Positions 1 to 9,130 of a DNA stretch of 64,000 nucleotides are shown here, piece by piece. A model generated the notes under the pieces. The model was not told the origin of the DNA, made no database searches, and saw nothing but the letters and a program-made list of their open reading frames with translations. Made by a program: the position numbers and the translations under genes. Each line of letters begins with the position of its first letter. The first letter of the stretch is position 1. Source of the stretch: Runella sp. MFBS21 (GTDB taxonomy: Bacteria > Bacteroidota > Bacteroidia > Cytophagales > Spirosomataceae); assembly GCF_029433105.1 (NCBI RefSeq), contig NZ_JARNTW010000005.1, positions 67,659-131,658 on the forward strand, read 5' to 3'.

Positions 1-1550
1 TGTCGGCCTCGACGAAGTATTATTACCGAGTCAGGTCCAAAAACAGCGCGGGGGTATCGGATTGGTCCAATATGGCAGATGCTAGCACGCAATCGCCGCC
101 CGTGACCGTTCCCAAAGCGGCCACAGGTCTGACAGCGACGGCAGTGAGCAGTAGTCAAATCGACTTGAAATGGACTGACAATTCAGACAATGAAACGGGT
201 TTTGACCTTGAGCGCAGCACTGACGGCAGTAATTTTAGTGGCTTGACATCCTTAGGCGCAGGTGTAGTTATGTTTCAAAATACGGGTTTGTCGGCCTCGA
301 CGAAGTATTATTACCGAGTCAGGTCCAAAAACAGCGCGGGGGTATCGGATTGGTCCAATATGGCAGATGCTAGCACGCAATCGCCGCCCGTGACCGTTCC
401 CAAAGCGGCCACAGGTTTGACGGCAACGGCGGTGAGCAGTAGTCAAATCGATTTGAAATGGACTGACAATTCAGACAATGAAACGGGTTTTGACCTTGAG
501 CGCAGCATTGACGGCAGTAATTTTAGTGGATTGAGTTCCTTAGGCGCAGGTGTAGTTATGTTTCAAAATACGGGTTTATCGGCTTCGACGAAGTATTATT
601 ACCGAGTCAGGTCCAAAAACAGCGCGGGGGTATCGGATTGGTCCAATATGGCAGATGCTAGTACGCAAGCCCCACCCGTGACCGTTCCCAAAGCGGCCAC
701 AGGTTTGACGGCAACGGCGGTGAGCAGTAGTCAAATCGACTTGAAATGGACTGACAATTCCGACAATGAAACGGGCTTTGACCTTGAGCGCAGCACTGAC
801 GGTATTAACTTTAGTGGCTTGACATCCTTAGGCGCAGGTGTAGTTACGTTTCAAAATACGGGTTTGTCGGCCTCGACGAAGTATTATTACCGAGTCAGGT
901 CCAAAAACAGTGCTGGTGTTTCGGATTGGTCCAATATGGCCGATGCTAGCACGCAAGCCCCACCCGTGACCGTTCCCAAAGCGGCCACAGGTCTGACAGC
1001 GACGGCAGTGAGCAGTAGTCAAATCGACTTGAAATGGACTGACAATTCCGACAATGAAACGGGCTTTGACCTTGAGCGCAGCACTGACGGTATTAACTTT
1101 AGTGGCTTGACATCCTTAGGCGCAGGTGTAGTTACGTTTCAAAATACGGGTTTGTCGGCCTCGACGAAGTATTATTACCGAGTCAGGTCCAAAAACAGTG
1201 CTGGTGTTTCGGATTGGTCCAATATGGCCGATGCTAGCACGCAAGCCCCACCCGTGACCGTTCCCAAAGCGGCCACAGGTTTGACGGCAACGGCAGTGAG
1301 CAGTAGTCAAATCGACTTGAAATGGACTGACAATTCCGACAATGAAACGGGCTTTGACCTTGAGCGCAGCACTGACGGTATTAATTTTAGTGGCTTGACA
1401 TCCTTAGGTGCAGGTGTAGTTATGTTTCAAAATACGGGTTTGTCGGCCTCGACGAAGTATTATTACCGAGTCAGGTCCAAAAACAGTGCGGGGGTATCGG
1501 ATTGGTCCAATATGGCAGATGCTAGTACGCAAGCTCCGCCCGTGACCGTT
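1..1550 (+). repeat. Tandem 288-bp repeats encoding FN3 domains
   Basis: Five full 288-bp units begin at 72, 360, 648, 936 and 1224. A partial unit lies at the window edge and the last fades out after 1512. Units differ by only a few bases. The units at 648 and 936 share the same DGINF and VVTF variants, so synonymous sites are conserved too. This points to recent duplication or gene conversion rather than selection on protein alone. Confidence 0.9.
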
Positions 1551-2084
1551 CTCGCTGCTCCAACTAATTTGAGATTAAAATCAACAATCACAGTTAACCA
1601 AATTGGTTTGGAGTGGAATGATAATGCCGTTGATGAAACAGGATATGAACTGGTCAGATCACAAGACGGCGTCAATTGGAACATAGTTAAAAGTGATATT
1701 GTCCCTAATACAACCGAATATGTTGATAAACCTGTTCGGTCGGGTCAGAAGTATTACTATAAAGTGCGGGCTGTTAGAAATACTTTATTTTCGAACTATT
1801 CTAACGTTCTTGAAACAGTGGCTCCTTTGATAAGTAGTATATCCGTACCAATGAAAAGTGTGGTGAGAGCATATCCTAATCCTTGCGTAGATTATATAAC
1901 CATAGAGGGACTAAAAGGCCTCATTGTATCAGTAGAGATAGTTGGGATGGTTGGGAATCAAGTAAAAGAATGGATTTCTCCAAATAAATTATCTTTTGAT
2001 ATCTCAGATTTGCCTTCAGGAATATACTTGATGAGAATAAAGGACGAATTTGCCTCAGCATCTATTAAAATTTATAAACAATAA
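1..2084 (+). CDS. Secreted fibronectin type III repeat protein with T9SS sorting domain (5' end outside window)
   Basis: The frame is open from base 3, so the gene starts upstream of the window and only its C-terminal part (about 694 residues) is visible. It holds at least five nearly identical 96-residue fibronectin type III domains, each starting MADASTQ and carrying DLKWTDNSDNETGFDLERS and KYYYRVRSKNSAGVSDWSN. One diverged FN3 domain follows (about 1512-1830). The last ~75 residues (from about 1858) contain AYPNP and end in SGIYLMRIKD...KIYKQ, the pattern of a type A type IX secretion sorting domain. The protein is therefore probably exported across the outer membrane and surface-attached or released. 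The role is unknown: FN3 arrays usually act as spacers or adhesive modules, and any catalytic domain would lie upstream. Confidence 0.85.
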   Translation, partial: SASTKYYYRVRSKNSAGVSDWSNMADASTQSPPVTVPKAATGLTATAVSSSQIDLKWTDNSDNETGFDLERSTDGSNFSGLTSLGAGVVMFQNTGLSASTKYYYRVRSKNSAGVSDWSNMADASTQSPPVTVPKAATGLTATAVSSSQIDLKWTDNSDNETGFDLERSIDGSNFSGLSSLGAGVVMFQNTGLSASTKYYYRVRSKNSAGVSDWSNMADASTQAPPVTVPKAATGLTATAVSSSQIDLKWTDNSDNETGFDLERSTDGINFSGLTSLGAGVVTFQNTGLSASTKYYYRVRSKNSAGVSDWSNMADASTQAPPVTVPKAATGLTATAVSSSQIDLKWTDNSDNETGFDLERSTDGINFSGLTSLGAGVVTFQNTGLSASTKYYYRVRSKNSAGVSDWSNMADASTQAPPVTVPKAATGLTATAVSSSQIDLKWTDNSDNETGFDLERSTDGINFSGLTSLGAGVVMFQNTGLSASTKYYYRVRSKNSAGVSDWSNMADASTQAPPVTVLAAPTNLRLKSTITVNQIGLEWNDNAVDETGYELVRSQDGVNWNIVKSDIVPNTTEYVDKPVRSGQKYYYKVRAVRNTLFSNYSNVLETVAPLISSISVPMKSVVRAYPNPCVDYITIEGLKGLIVSVEIVGMVGNQVKEWISPNKLSFDISDLPSGIYLMRIKDEFASASIKIYKQ

Positions 2085-2089
2085 GCTTT

Positions 2090-2527
2090 ATGAAACGAAT
2101 TGCAATTTTAAACCTGTTGATTATTGTTGTTTTGGGAGGATGTAGAAAAGGCAATGTACGACCAGACGAAGAAATTTTTAGAGGTATCTTTAAAGCGGAA
2201 CAAGTTAAAGAAGGGAGTACGATTGTGTATACATTGGGGGCTACAAATAATATTATACCTGGATATTCAAGATTTCGTTTGGAGTTTTTGCCTAACGCTA
2301 AATCAGTCCGAATTACAGAATATACCGGGGAAACATTCGAAGGAAAATGGAATTATTCGGCTTCCAATTCACTGCTTACATTAAATCAACTAAATCCTGC
2401 GCCTTATGCAGGTAATTTTGTTTTTAAAGTGGAAGAAATGAAAATTGGAAGATTGATTTTGCTGAATACAGCTCCTAATCCGAAAACAGGGGAGACCATA
2501 AATAGATATGTTTTAATTCCTGAATAA
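2090..2527 (+). CDS. Small predicted lipoprotein, function unknown
   Basis: This is a 145-residue protein with a hydrophobic start (MKRIAILNLLIIVVLGGC) that ends in a lipobox with the lipidated cysteine near residue 18. The rest is short and beta-rich in appearance (FRLEFLPNAKSVRITEYTGETF, FEGKWNYSASNSLLTL), resembling small lipocalin-like lipoproteins of Bacteroidota, but I do not recognise the family. It starts 5 bp after the stop of the FN3 protein, so the two are probably co-transcribed and may work together at the cell surface. Confidence 0.75.
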   Translation: MKRIAILNLLIIVVLGGCRKGNVRPDEEIFRGIFKAEQVKEGSTIVYTLGATNNIIPGYSRFRLEFLPNAKSVRITEYTGETFEGKWNYSASNSLLTLNQLNPAPYAGNFVFKVEEMKIGRLILLNTAPNPKTGETINRYVLIPE

Positions 2528-2544
2528 ATAAGAATATTAGAGAA

Positions 2545-3294
2545 TTACCCCCTCCGCCAATTGTCCAAGACAATCGCCGTGGCGATGCCTACGTTGAGCG
2601 ACTCAGCACCTCCGAAGCGTGGAATGGTGATTTTGTGGGTAATGTACTTTTCTACTTGTGGGCTAATACCATTCGATTCATTGCCCATGACGATGTAGCC
2701 TGTTTGCCCAAAAGTGGTTTTGTAAATAGTCTCCCCCTCCAAAAAAGTACCGTAAATCTTAGATTCGGTACTTTTTATATTTTCAAGATAATCTTCTAGT
2801 TCTGTATAATAGCCTCTCACGCGCGTGAATGAGCCTTTGCTTGCGGCAATCACCTTGGGGTTGTACCAGTCGGTAGTAGTGATTGAGCAGACGATTTTGG
2901 TAATACCATACCAATCGGCAATACGGATGATGGTGCCAAGATTGCCCGGATCGCGAATGTCGTCCAAAATGAGCACATATTCGCTGGTATCAGCATACAA
3001 AAAATCATTGGGTTTCGTTTTTACAACGGCAATGGCGGTGTCGTTGGATTGGAGGCTACCCGCCTTGGCAAGCTCGTCGGCGGTTGCGATTTCCAGCCTA
3101 AAAGGTTGTTTCTCTAATTTTTGGGTGTTTTCTTTGTAAAATTTGTCAGTAACAAATATTGTTTCTATTTGAAAATCAGCGTCTAAGAGTTCTAGCACAC
3201 TTTTGCCTCCTTCTACCAAAAAATGACCATATTCTTGGCGATATTTTTTTTGTTGAAGTGAGTTTAGATATTTCGATTGATTTTTAGATAGCAT
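2545..3294 (-). CDS. TrmH/SpoU family RNA 2'-O-methyltransferase
   Basis: This 249-residue protein has the three SpoU-family motifs in order: DDIRDPGNLGTIIR (residues 111-124), VMGNESNGIS (about 202-211) and IPRFGGAESLNVGIATAI (about 224-241). These form the trefoil-knot SAM site. The N-terminal ~100 residues (FLVEGGKSVLELL) match the substrate-binding L30e-like domain of RlmB/TrmH relatives. It should methylate a ribose 2'-OH in rRNA or tRNA using S-adenosylmethionine; the exact target cannot be read from sequence. It diverges from the TamL-like gene, leaving 35 bp between the starts, and converges on the lipoprotein gene with a 17-bp gap. Confidence 0.9.
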   Translation of the reverse strand: MLSKNQSKYLNSLQQKKYRQEYGHFLVEGGKSVLELLDADFQIETIFVTDKFYKENTQKLEKQPFRLEIATADELAKAGSLQSNDTAIAVVKTKPNDFLYADTSEYVLILDDIRDPGNLGTIIRIADWYGITKIVCSITTTDWYNPKVIAASKGSFTRVRGYYTELEDYLENIKSTESKIYGTFLEGETIYKTTFGQTGYIVMGNESNGISPQVEKYITHKITIPRFGGAESLNVGIATAIVLDNWRRG

Positions 3295-3329
3295 TGGGAC
3301 AAAACAATAATTTTCAAAAGTAATAGTGA

Positions 3330-6071
3330 ATGAGCAATAGCGTCATTGAAGGTATCACAAAAAAAGTAAGCCACTGGCAGTGGCAGGGGGCGTTGCCTTC
3401 AATTCACAAAGATACTTATCAAGATGAAAAAGCGTGCGTATTGGCTTCAATAGCTTCTTGCCAAAAAGCATGGATATGGATATTCTTCTTGATTTTTTTG
3501 GGAGGATGTGTTCCTAAAAGTAACTTAAAAAAAGGAGAGTATTTGCTTGGTAATCAGATTTTTAGAGGAAATTCTTCCGTAAAGACAACGGCTTTAGAAA
3601 CGCTCTTGCCCGAACGCTCCAACAAAAAGTTTTTGGGGATTCCGGGTGCTACGTTATCTCTTTGGATTTATCAAGGATTGGAGAAAAGATACGACCGTGA
3701 GACGCAGCGCAAACGACTAGATTCGCTTACGAGATATTACGAAACGCAGTTTGAGTTGTATGCCAATGAGCCGAGTAAACTTTCGAAACTACGTCGAAGA
3801 TATACGCGTATTTCCAACAAATATGCTGCTCGAATAGAAGGTGGAAACTGGTGGATGCGAACATTTGGAGAGCCTCCCGTTTATTTTTCTGAAAAAAACG
3901 CCCAGCTTAATGCCACCAAAATCAAGGGATATTTGGTCAACGAAGGTTATCGTGACGCCTCAGTAAGCTACGTGACTGATACTATTTTGGGACGCATCAA
4001 AACTACTTATGTGGTGCAAGAAGGCTTGCCTCATGTACTCCGCAATGTAGATATTTTGACCCACACTGATACTGATATTGATAGCCTCCTGAAAAATACG
4101 CGGATTAGCTCGTTTCTCAAATCAGGCCGTAATTTTAGATATAGTGACGTAGTCAGTGAAGTAGAGCGTATTGAGATTTTGATGCGCAACAATGGCTATT
4201 TTGGATTTGACCGTAACTACTTACGTCCATTACAAAATAGCTTAGGGAAGAGAAAAGGCGGTTTTATAGTGGATACGAGCGTAGTGGATTCCTCCTACAG
4301 GGGCAGAGCGCATTTGGTAGATATCAAAGGATTACAAGTAAATTATCCCCGAAATCAAGACAATCATACGCGGTATCATTTCCAAAATGTAGGGGTGAGA
4401 ATAGAGGGGTTGCCAGGGGATGCTCCTTCCAATAATCGTGATACTTTGTCTTATCGAGGTATATCGTATTCTTTTCCCCAAAACCGTTTTTATTCGCCGC
4501 GAGTTATTGATAGTAAGGTATTCATTCGACCGGCGGCCTTGTACCGAAAGCAAGACTGGGATGAAACCTCCCGGCAGCTTAGTTTATTGGATCAATTCCG
4601 GTTTGTAAATATCGAAACCGATACCATTGCAGGACAAATCCGCACTTTGATTCGGATGTTTCCTTTTGACAAATATCAAGTGACGGGTGAAGGAGGTGTC
4701 AATGTGGTTCAAAATCTACCCGGCCCTTTTTTGAATGGCACGTTTAGGGTACGAAACATTTTTGGTAGCCTCGAAAACTTTGAGGTAACCTTACGGGGCG
4801 CTTTGGATGCCAATTTTGGTTTGAGCAACAACAATGCCCAATTGGTTCGTACCTTCGAAACTGGGGTAAACACGGCTTTGATTTTTCCTCGTATTTTATT
4901 TCCGGGGAAATTGGCTACTGCGCTCAATCGACGCACTCCCCGCACCATTGTCAGTTTGGGTTATAACTACACCAACCGTGACTTTTTGGGGTCCGATCCT
5001 GATTTTATTCGGAGCGGGTTTCAAGCAAGTTTGCGTTACAATTGGAAACGTAGTGAATTTGAATATTTTAGCTTTACGGCAGTTGATTTTAGCATACTCC
5101 AAAGTCGTCAAAGTAGGAGCTTTGCCCAACAGCTCGATTCATTGTATTTACAAGCCGGAAACCCCCTGAAGTTTAGTTTCGAGCCAGCGGTTATTTCAAG
5201 TATAAGTTTGTCGTATGTCTTCAACAACAATCTGATTGGGCAAAATCGTAAAGCTCATTATTTACGGTTGTTTGCCGAATCTGGCGGTACTTCCCTGAAT
5301 TTACTAAAGCAGCAACGACTTCCGCTCGGTTTGCAAGGATTTGAATTGTATAAGTTTTTGAAAGGCCATGCCGAATATCGTAGCTATCGCCCGTTAGGTC
5401 CTAAGAGTACATTGGTGGCAAGAGTCAATACTGGATTGATTTATAACTATAATACTAGACGGGTAGCTCCTTACGAAAAATCCCTAACAGGTGGTGGGAG
5501 TAATAGTTTAAGAGCTTGGTTGCCAAGGCGTTTGGGGCTGGGGACAGCTTACCCAAATGTTGATTTACAGACGGGTAGCCCTATTTTTAGGGACGATGAA
5601 CTACCTACACTTCGCCCTGGAGTGACCCAATATGGTGCTTACGAATACCGTTTTGAGCAGTTAGGAGATGTTTTGATGGAAGCCAATTTGGAGCTAAGAG
5701 GACATTTGTTTCGTTTTGTAGGAGATATCAATTATGCGGTTTTTTTGGATGTAGGAAATGTATGGAGGCTACGCCTCGACAATACCACCACTCCTAGCCA
5801 AAACATTTTGAATGGAGTCTTTAACTTCAATCGGTTTTACAAAGAATTTGCGGTAGGTACAGGATTTGGTCTTCGCTACGACATGTCGTATTTTATATTT
5901 CGCCTCGATTTAGGGATAAAAGTATACGACCCGAGTCGTCGGTTTACAATCAAAGAACAAAATGGAGAAACAACAGTTATCGACGAACGATACCTATTAC
6001 CCAAGTTTTCTTTTCGTCGCTCTAGTCCCAATTATCCTGTTCTCAACATTGGAATTGGATATCCATTTTGA
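3330..6071 (+). CDS. TamL-like lipidated outer-membrane BamA/TamA family protein
   Basis: This 913-residue protein has a hydrophobic stretch and lipobox (IFFLIFLGGC, Cys60), then an N-terminal part with POTRA-like segments (for example AQLNATKIKGYLVNEGYRDA and DVVSEVERIEILMRNNGYFG). The second half looks like a 16-strand D15/BamA-type beta-barrel, with strands such as VSLGYNYTNRDF and GFGLRYDMSYFIFRLDLGIKVYD, and ends in phenylalanine as barrel proteins do. Lipidated TamA-like proteins of this kind (TamL) are known in Bacteroidota and take part in outer-membrane assembly. No tamB gene lies beside it here. The ~48 residues before the hydrophobic stretch are unusually long for a lipoprotein signal, but no in-frame ATG offers a shorter start. 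Confidence 0.82.
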   Translation: MSNSVIEGITKKVSHWQWQGALPSIHKDTYQDEKACVLASIASCQKAWIWIFFLIFLGGCVPKSNLKKGEYLLGNQIFRGNSSVKTTALETLLPERSNKKFLGIPGATLSLWIYQGLEKRYDRETQRKRLDSLTRYYETQFELYANEPSKLSKLRRRYTRISNKYAARIEGGNWWMRTFGEPPVYFSEKNAQLNATKIKGYLVNEGYRDASVSYVTDTILGRIKTTYVVQEGLPHVLRNVDILTHTDTDIDSLLKNTRISSFLKSGRNFRYSDVVSEVERIEILMRNNGYFGFDRNYLRPLQNSLGKRKGGFIVDTSVVDSSYRGRAHLVDIKGLQVNYPRNQDNHTRYHFQNVGVRIEGLPGDAPSNNRDTLSYRGISYSFPQNRFYSPRVIDSKVFIRPAALYRKQDWDETSRQLSLLDQFRFVNIETDTIAGQIRTLIRMFPFDKYQVTGEGGVNVVQNLPGPFLNGTFRVRNIFGSLENFEVTLRGALDANFGLSNNNAQLVRTFETGVNTALIFPRILFPGKLATALNRRTPRTIVSLGYNYTNRDFLGSDPDFIRSGFQASLRYNWKRSEFEYFSFTAVDFSILQSRQSRSFAQQLDSLYLQAGNPLKFSFEPAVISSISLSYVFNNNLIGQNRKAHYLRLFAESGGTSLNLLKQQRLPLGLQGFELYKFLKGHAEYRSYRPLGPKSTLVARVNTGLIYNYNTRRVAPYEKSLTGGGSNSLRAWLPRRLGLGTAYPNVDLQTGSPIFRDDELPTLRPGVTQYGAYEYRFEQLGDVLMEANLELRGHLFRFVGDINYAVFLDVGNVWRLRLDNTTTPSQNILNGVFNFNRFYKEFAVGTGFGLRYDMSYFIFRLDLGIKVYDPSRRFTIKEQNGETTVIDERYLLPKFSFRRSSPNYPVLNIGIGYPF

Positions 6072-6073
6072 GG

Positions 6074-7483
6074 CTACCATTCGCTGCTACCGGCTGCAAA
6101 AAGCAGAGTAGCTTTGGCTTTTTCATATTTGGATTTCATGGACTCTAGTTTGACCTTCAGTTCGTTGAGTTTGGTTTCTCTTTGGTTTACCAAAAACAAT
6201 TGACTTTCACCAATGCTAAAGCGCTGCTCTTCGGCACGTAAGACTTGGGTTTGACGCACAATAGCCAACTGCTGCTCTCTTATCTGAAGCTCAAGGTTTT
6301 TGACTTCATTGTAAGAGGTCTGAATTTCGTTGTTGATTTCTCGTCTTAGTTGTTGTAATTCGAGATTGTTTTGAAGTTGCTTAATTTGGACAGTTTGCAA
6401 TTTTCCTCTCTCTTTTCGAAAAAGAAGTGGCATCGAAAAGTCTACATTGAGCTTGTAAAATGGGGGAAAAGGACCCGTTTTAGGGATTTCGAGTCCTGTC
6501 ATGTAGCGGTGCATATAATTGAGAGACGATAGCCCAATATCAAGTTTTGGCTTGAGCATTTCGCGTCCCAAACGCTCATCTACTCGTAATTGCTGCCCTT
6601 TTAAATCCAGTTTTTGGATATCGGGATGTTTTTGTCGGGCTTGTTCAAGTAAGCTTGACAATACCTCTGGCGTGACAAGTTGGGCGGGAGCAACTTGAGG
6701 GGTGGCATTGGTAGGCAATTCACGAGGAGTGCCATCAGCATCCCAAAGATAATTAGATAAAATCAAGCGGGCATTTTGGAAATCGACAGTGGCTTGCTCA
6801 AGCATGACACGCCGGTCCAAAAGCGTAACTTGTGCGTCTGAGGTATCTATGGCTGGTAGGTCCCCTTGCGCTACTCTTTTCAGAACCAAGTCAAAACGCT
6901 GCTCAGCTAAGTTATAAAAGTCTTTAAGCAATAAATAATTTTGGTACGCAAAATACCAATTCCAATAATCTTTGGCAGCTGATAAAACCAGTTTGTTGAC
7001 CATTTTGACACGTTCTGCTTCAGCAATGTTTTGGAAAATACGAGCGTTTTGTAGCGTAGCACGCCTTTCGTCAATCGAAAAACGCTGCAAGACTGACATC
7101 GTAACACCTACATAACTAAGGCCGTCAATCGGAGTACGAATGTCGGTTCCTAGTACATCTCCTACGTTTCGTTCAAATCCCGCTTTGACATCCATATTTG
7201 CCCAGTAAACAGGCACTTTGAGCTGATTGTCCCAGAAATTAAAATAGGCTTTATTGTCAAAAAATTTACGGTCAAAATTTACATCTAGTTTGGGGTCAAA
7301 GCCACCTCTAGCCATCAACAATTCGGCTTTTGCTTGGTCAGAAAGGGTATTGGCTTGTTTGAATATAGGGTGATGGCGGCTTACCAAGTCATAAAAGTCT
7401 TGGTAAGAAAAAACCTTGGCCGTATCAGATTGACTAAACCCTTGCTGAACAAAAAAAAGGCATATAAAAACGATATATTTCAT
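6074..7483 (-). CDS. TolC-family outer-membrane efflux protein
   Basis: This 469-residue protein has a signal peptide (MKYIVFICLFFVQQGFSQS) and two repeats of long amphipathic helices rich in Gln, Leu, Glu and Arg (residues ~40-230 and ~270-460), the layout of TolC-type OEP proteins. It would form the trimeric outer-membrane channel for the HlyD and ABC proteins encoded just upstream on the same strand (126 bp from the HlyD gene). Its stop lies 2 bp from the stop of the convergent TamL-like gene, leaving no room for a separate terminator. The exported substrate is unknown. Confidence 0.9.
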   Translation of the reverse strand: MKYIVFICLFFVQQGFSQSDTAKVFSYQDFYDLVSRHHPIFKQANTLSDQAKAELLMARGGFDPKLDVNFDRKFFDNKAYFNFWDNQLKVPVYWANMDVKAGFERNVGDVLGTDIRTPIDGLSYVGVTMSVLQRFSIDERRATLQNARIFQNIAEAERVKMVNKLVLSAAKDYWNWYFAYQNYLLLKDFYNLAEQRFDLVLKRVAQGDLPAIDTSDAQVTLLDRRVMLEQATVDFQNARLILSNYLWDADGTPRELPTNATPQVAPAQLVTPEVLSSLLEQARQKHPDIQKLDLKGQQLRVDERLGREMLKPKLDIGLSSLNYMHRYMTGLEIPKTGPFPPFYKLNVDFSMPLLFRKERGKLQTVQIKQLQNNLELQQLRREINNEIQTSYNEVKNLELQIREQQLAIVRQTQVLRAEEQRFSIGESQLFLVNQRETKLNELKVKLESMKSKYEKAKATLLFAAGSSEW

Positions 7484-7609
7484 AACTTTTAGAATGAAAT
7501 AAAAGACGGGGAAATACCTTCTTTGGCCATTGCCCTGTCTTTAGTGAGCAATCCATACCCTGGATACTGTTAGTTTGATGGATGGCAATTCCCAACAGTC
7601 TATTGATTG

Positions 7610-8980
7610 TTATTTTTTACTATCTTTAGTTTCTTCTTCTTGAGGAAGGATGCCGTTGAGATAATCAGGCGGGAAGCCATTCAACTGACGCCATATTTCC
7701 CACCAAATAGGTACATCTTTGAGCATCACAAACCCATTAACCCCCGACCCAATCCGCAATTGTTCGGGCCATTTTTCATTTTCATTGCCTCGGTGGTCTG
7801 GTTTGATAAGTAAACGATATTCGCCGTTTTTACTATTTACACGGTCGATGATGGCAACCGTACCACCAAAAGTACCTACGGCAGTGCCAGGCCAACCTGA
7901 AAACTGCAAAGCAGGCCAACCGTCAAACTCTAATCGGACGTGACGGCCCGGTGCAATGAGCGACAAGTCCATTGCTTTTACGTAAAGTTCGACCGCCAAA
8001 TCAGGGGTTTGAGGTTGGAGCGTTACAATTGACTCTCCTTCTTTGATAGTTTCGCCAATCCCCGCTTTGAGAGATTTTACAATGTAGCCGCTTTGTGGTG
8101 CCCTAACTACGTATTGATCACGCCGGATTCGGATATTTTCGTATTTGTTTTGGAGCTTTGATAGCTCAGATTCGCCCTCTGCCAAACTCGACAGCGCCGA
8201 GCTACGGTCAGACAGTGCCTTGGCGATTTCTTTTTGATAATCAGCCTGTACAGAGCTAAGTTCGATACGGGCATTGATGAGTTCATTACGTGATATGCCC
8301 AGCTTTTGATTTTGGGAAATCACTTTGGCTTGGTCTTCTTGAAATTTGACTCGACGAGATTCCAAATCTACCAGCGAGATAGTACCGTCTTTGTACATTA
8401 CTTCGCCACGGTCAAGTCGTTCTTTCGTAATTTCGAGGCCACGATTGAGGGCTACAAAATCTGCGCTATCAATTCTTACTTTTTGTTGGGCTTGAATAAG
8501 CTTGTTTCGGGTTTTCTCTAAACTAAATTGAAGCGCTTGTCGGAGTGCCGCAATCTGATTGTCTGAGGCTTCAATTTTGGCTTTGTACGCCTTTATTCCG
8601 TCCATTTTGGCTTGGATTTGTTCTTGGGTACGTAGCAAGACTTGGGGATCAAAATATTCATCCTTGATTTCAGATATAATAAGAAGCGTATCTCCTTCCT
8701 TTACAAAATCTCCTTCGCGCACATTCCAATGGCGGATTTGACCCGCTACGGCATTTTGGACATTTTGGGGGCGGTCTTGTGGGGTAAGAGCCGTGACGTA
8801 GCCTTTCCCTTGGATATTTTGCTGCCAAGGCAAAAACATTACTAGCAGCAGTGCGCCTACGATGCCAAGTATCCAGCGATATACCACGCGGGCAGTTTTG
8901 TGGGAGTGGAGGGTGTGTAAAGAGTTCACTTCTTCTTCTATGGCTTTCACATTGACTCTTTGTTTTGATAAGTTAAGCAT
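7610..8980 (-). CDS. HlyD-family periplasmic adaptor (membrane fusion protein)
   Basis: This 456-residue protein has one N-terminal membrane anchor (about residues 31-50, WILGIVGALLLVMFLPW). A split lipoyl/barrel-sandwich region follows: GQIRHWNVREGDFVKEGDTL at the start and APQSGYIVKSLKAGIGETI after the coiled coil. A long alpha-helical hairpin fills residues ~100-290, and a beta-barrel domain makes up the C-terminus. It should bridge the inner-membrane ABC protein and the TolC-like channel in a type I secretion or export complex. It is transcribed after the ABC gene with a 150-bp gap. Confidence 0.9.
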   Translation of the reverse strand: MLNLSKQRVNVKAIEEEVNSLHTLHSHKTARVVYRWILGIVGALLLVMFLPWQQNIQGKGYVTALTPQDRPQNVQNAVAGQIRHWNVREGDFVKEGDTLLIISEIKDEYFDPQVLLRTQEQIQAKMDGIKAYKAKIEASDNQIAALRQALQFSLEKTRNKLIQAQQKVRIDSADFVALNRGLEITKERLDRGEVMYKDGTISLVDLESRRVKFQEDQAKVISQNQKLGISRNELINARIELSSVQADYQKEIAKALSDRSSALSSLAEGESELSKLQNKYENIRIRRDQYVVRAPQSGYIVKSLKAGIGETIKEGESIVTLQPQTPDLAVELYVKAMDLSLIAPGRHVRLEFDGWPALQFSGWPGTAVGTFGGTVAIIDRVNSKNGEYRLLIKPDHRGNENEKWPEQLRIGSGVNGFVMLKDVPIWWEIWRQLNGFPPDYLNGILPQEEETKDSKK

Positions 8981-9130
8981 AAGTAAATGTGCAAATTTGA
9001 AAATGTGCGAATTTGAAAATTGTTAAGGGTCTTATTGTACCTAAACTCGTCTAATAAAAAAGGGATGTTCTATGATTTTGAGAAATATTTTTTGTGTCTT
9101 TAGTGACCAAAAACATAGAGCCATGTACGG

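Noticed and set aside
252-1684. Antisense open frames of 64-73 codons repeated across the FN3 region
   Set aside because: They recur because the coding strand repeats. Their product has no recognisable fold and they lie entirely within the real gene.
2543-2552. AATTACCCCC at the trmH 3' end as a target of pseudo-spacer 1
   Set aside because: A ten-base match in a convergent gene tail has no regulatory position and is within chance expectation.
3424-3453. Alternative start MKKRAYWLQ in another frame near the TamL-like N-terminus
   Set aside because: It stops after nine codons, and no single shift there gives a signal peptide joined to the lipobox.
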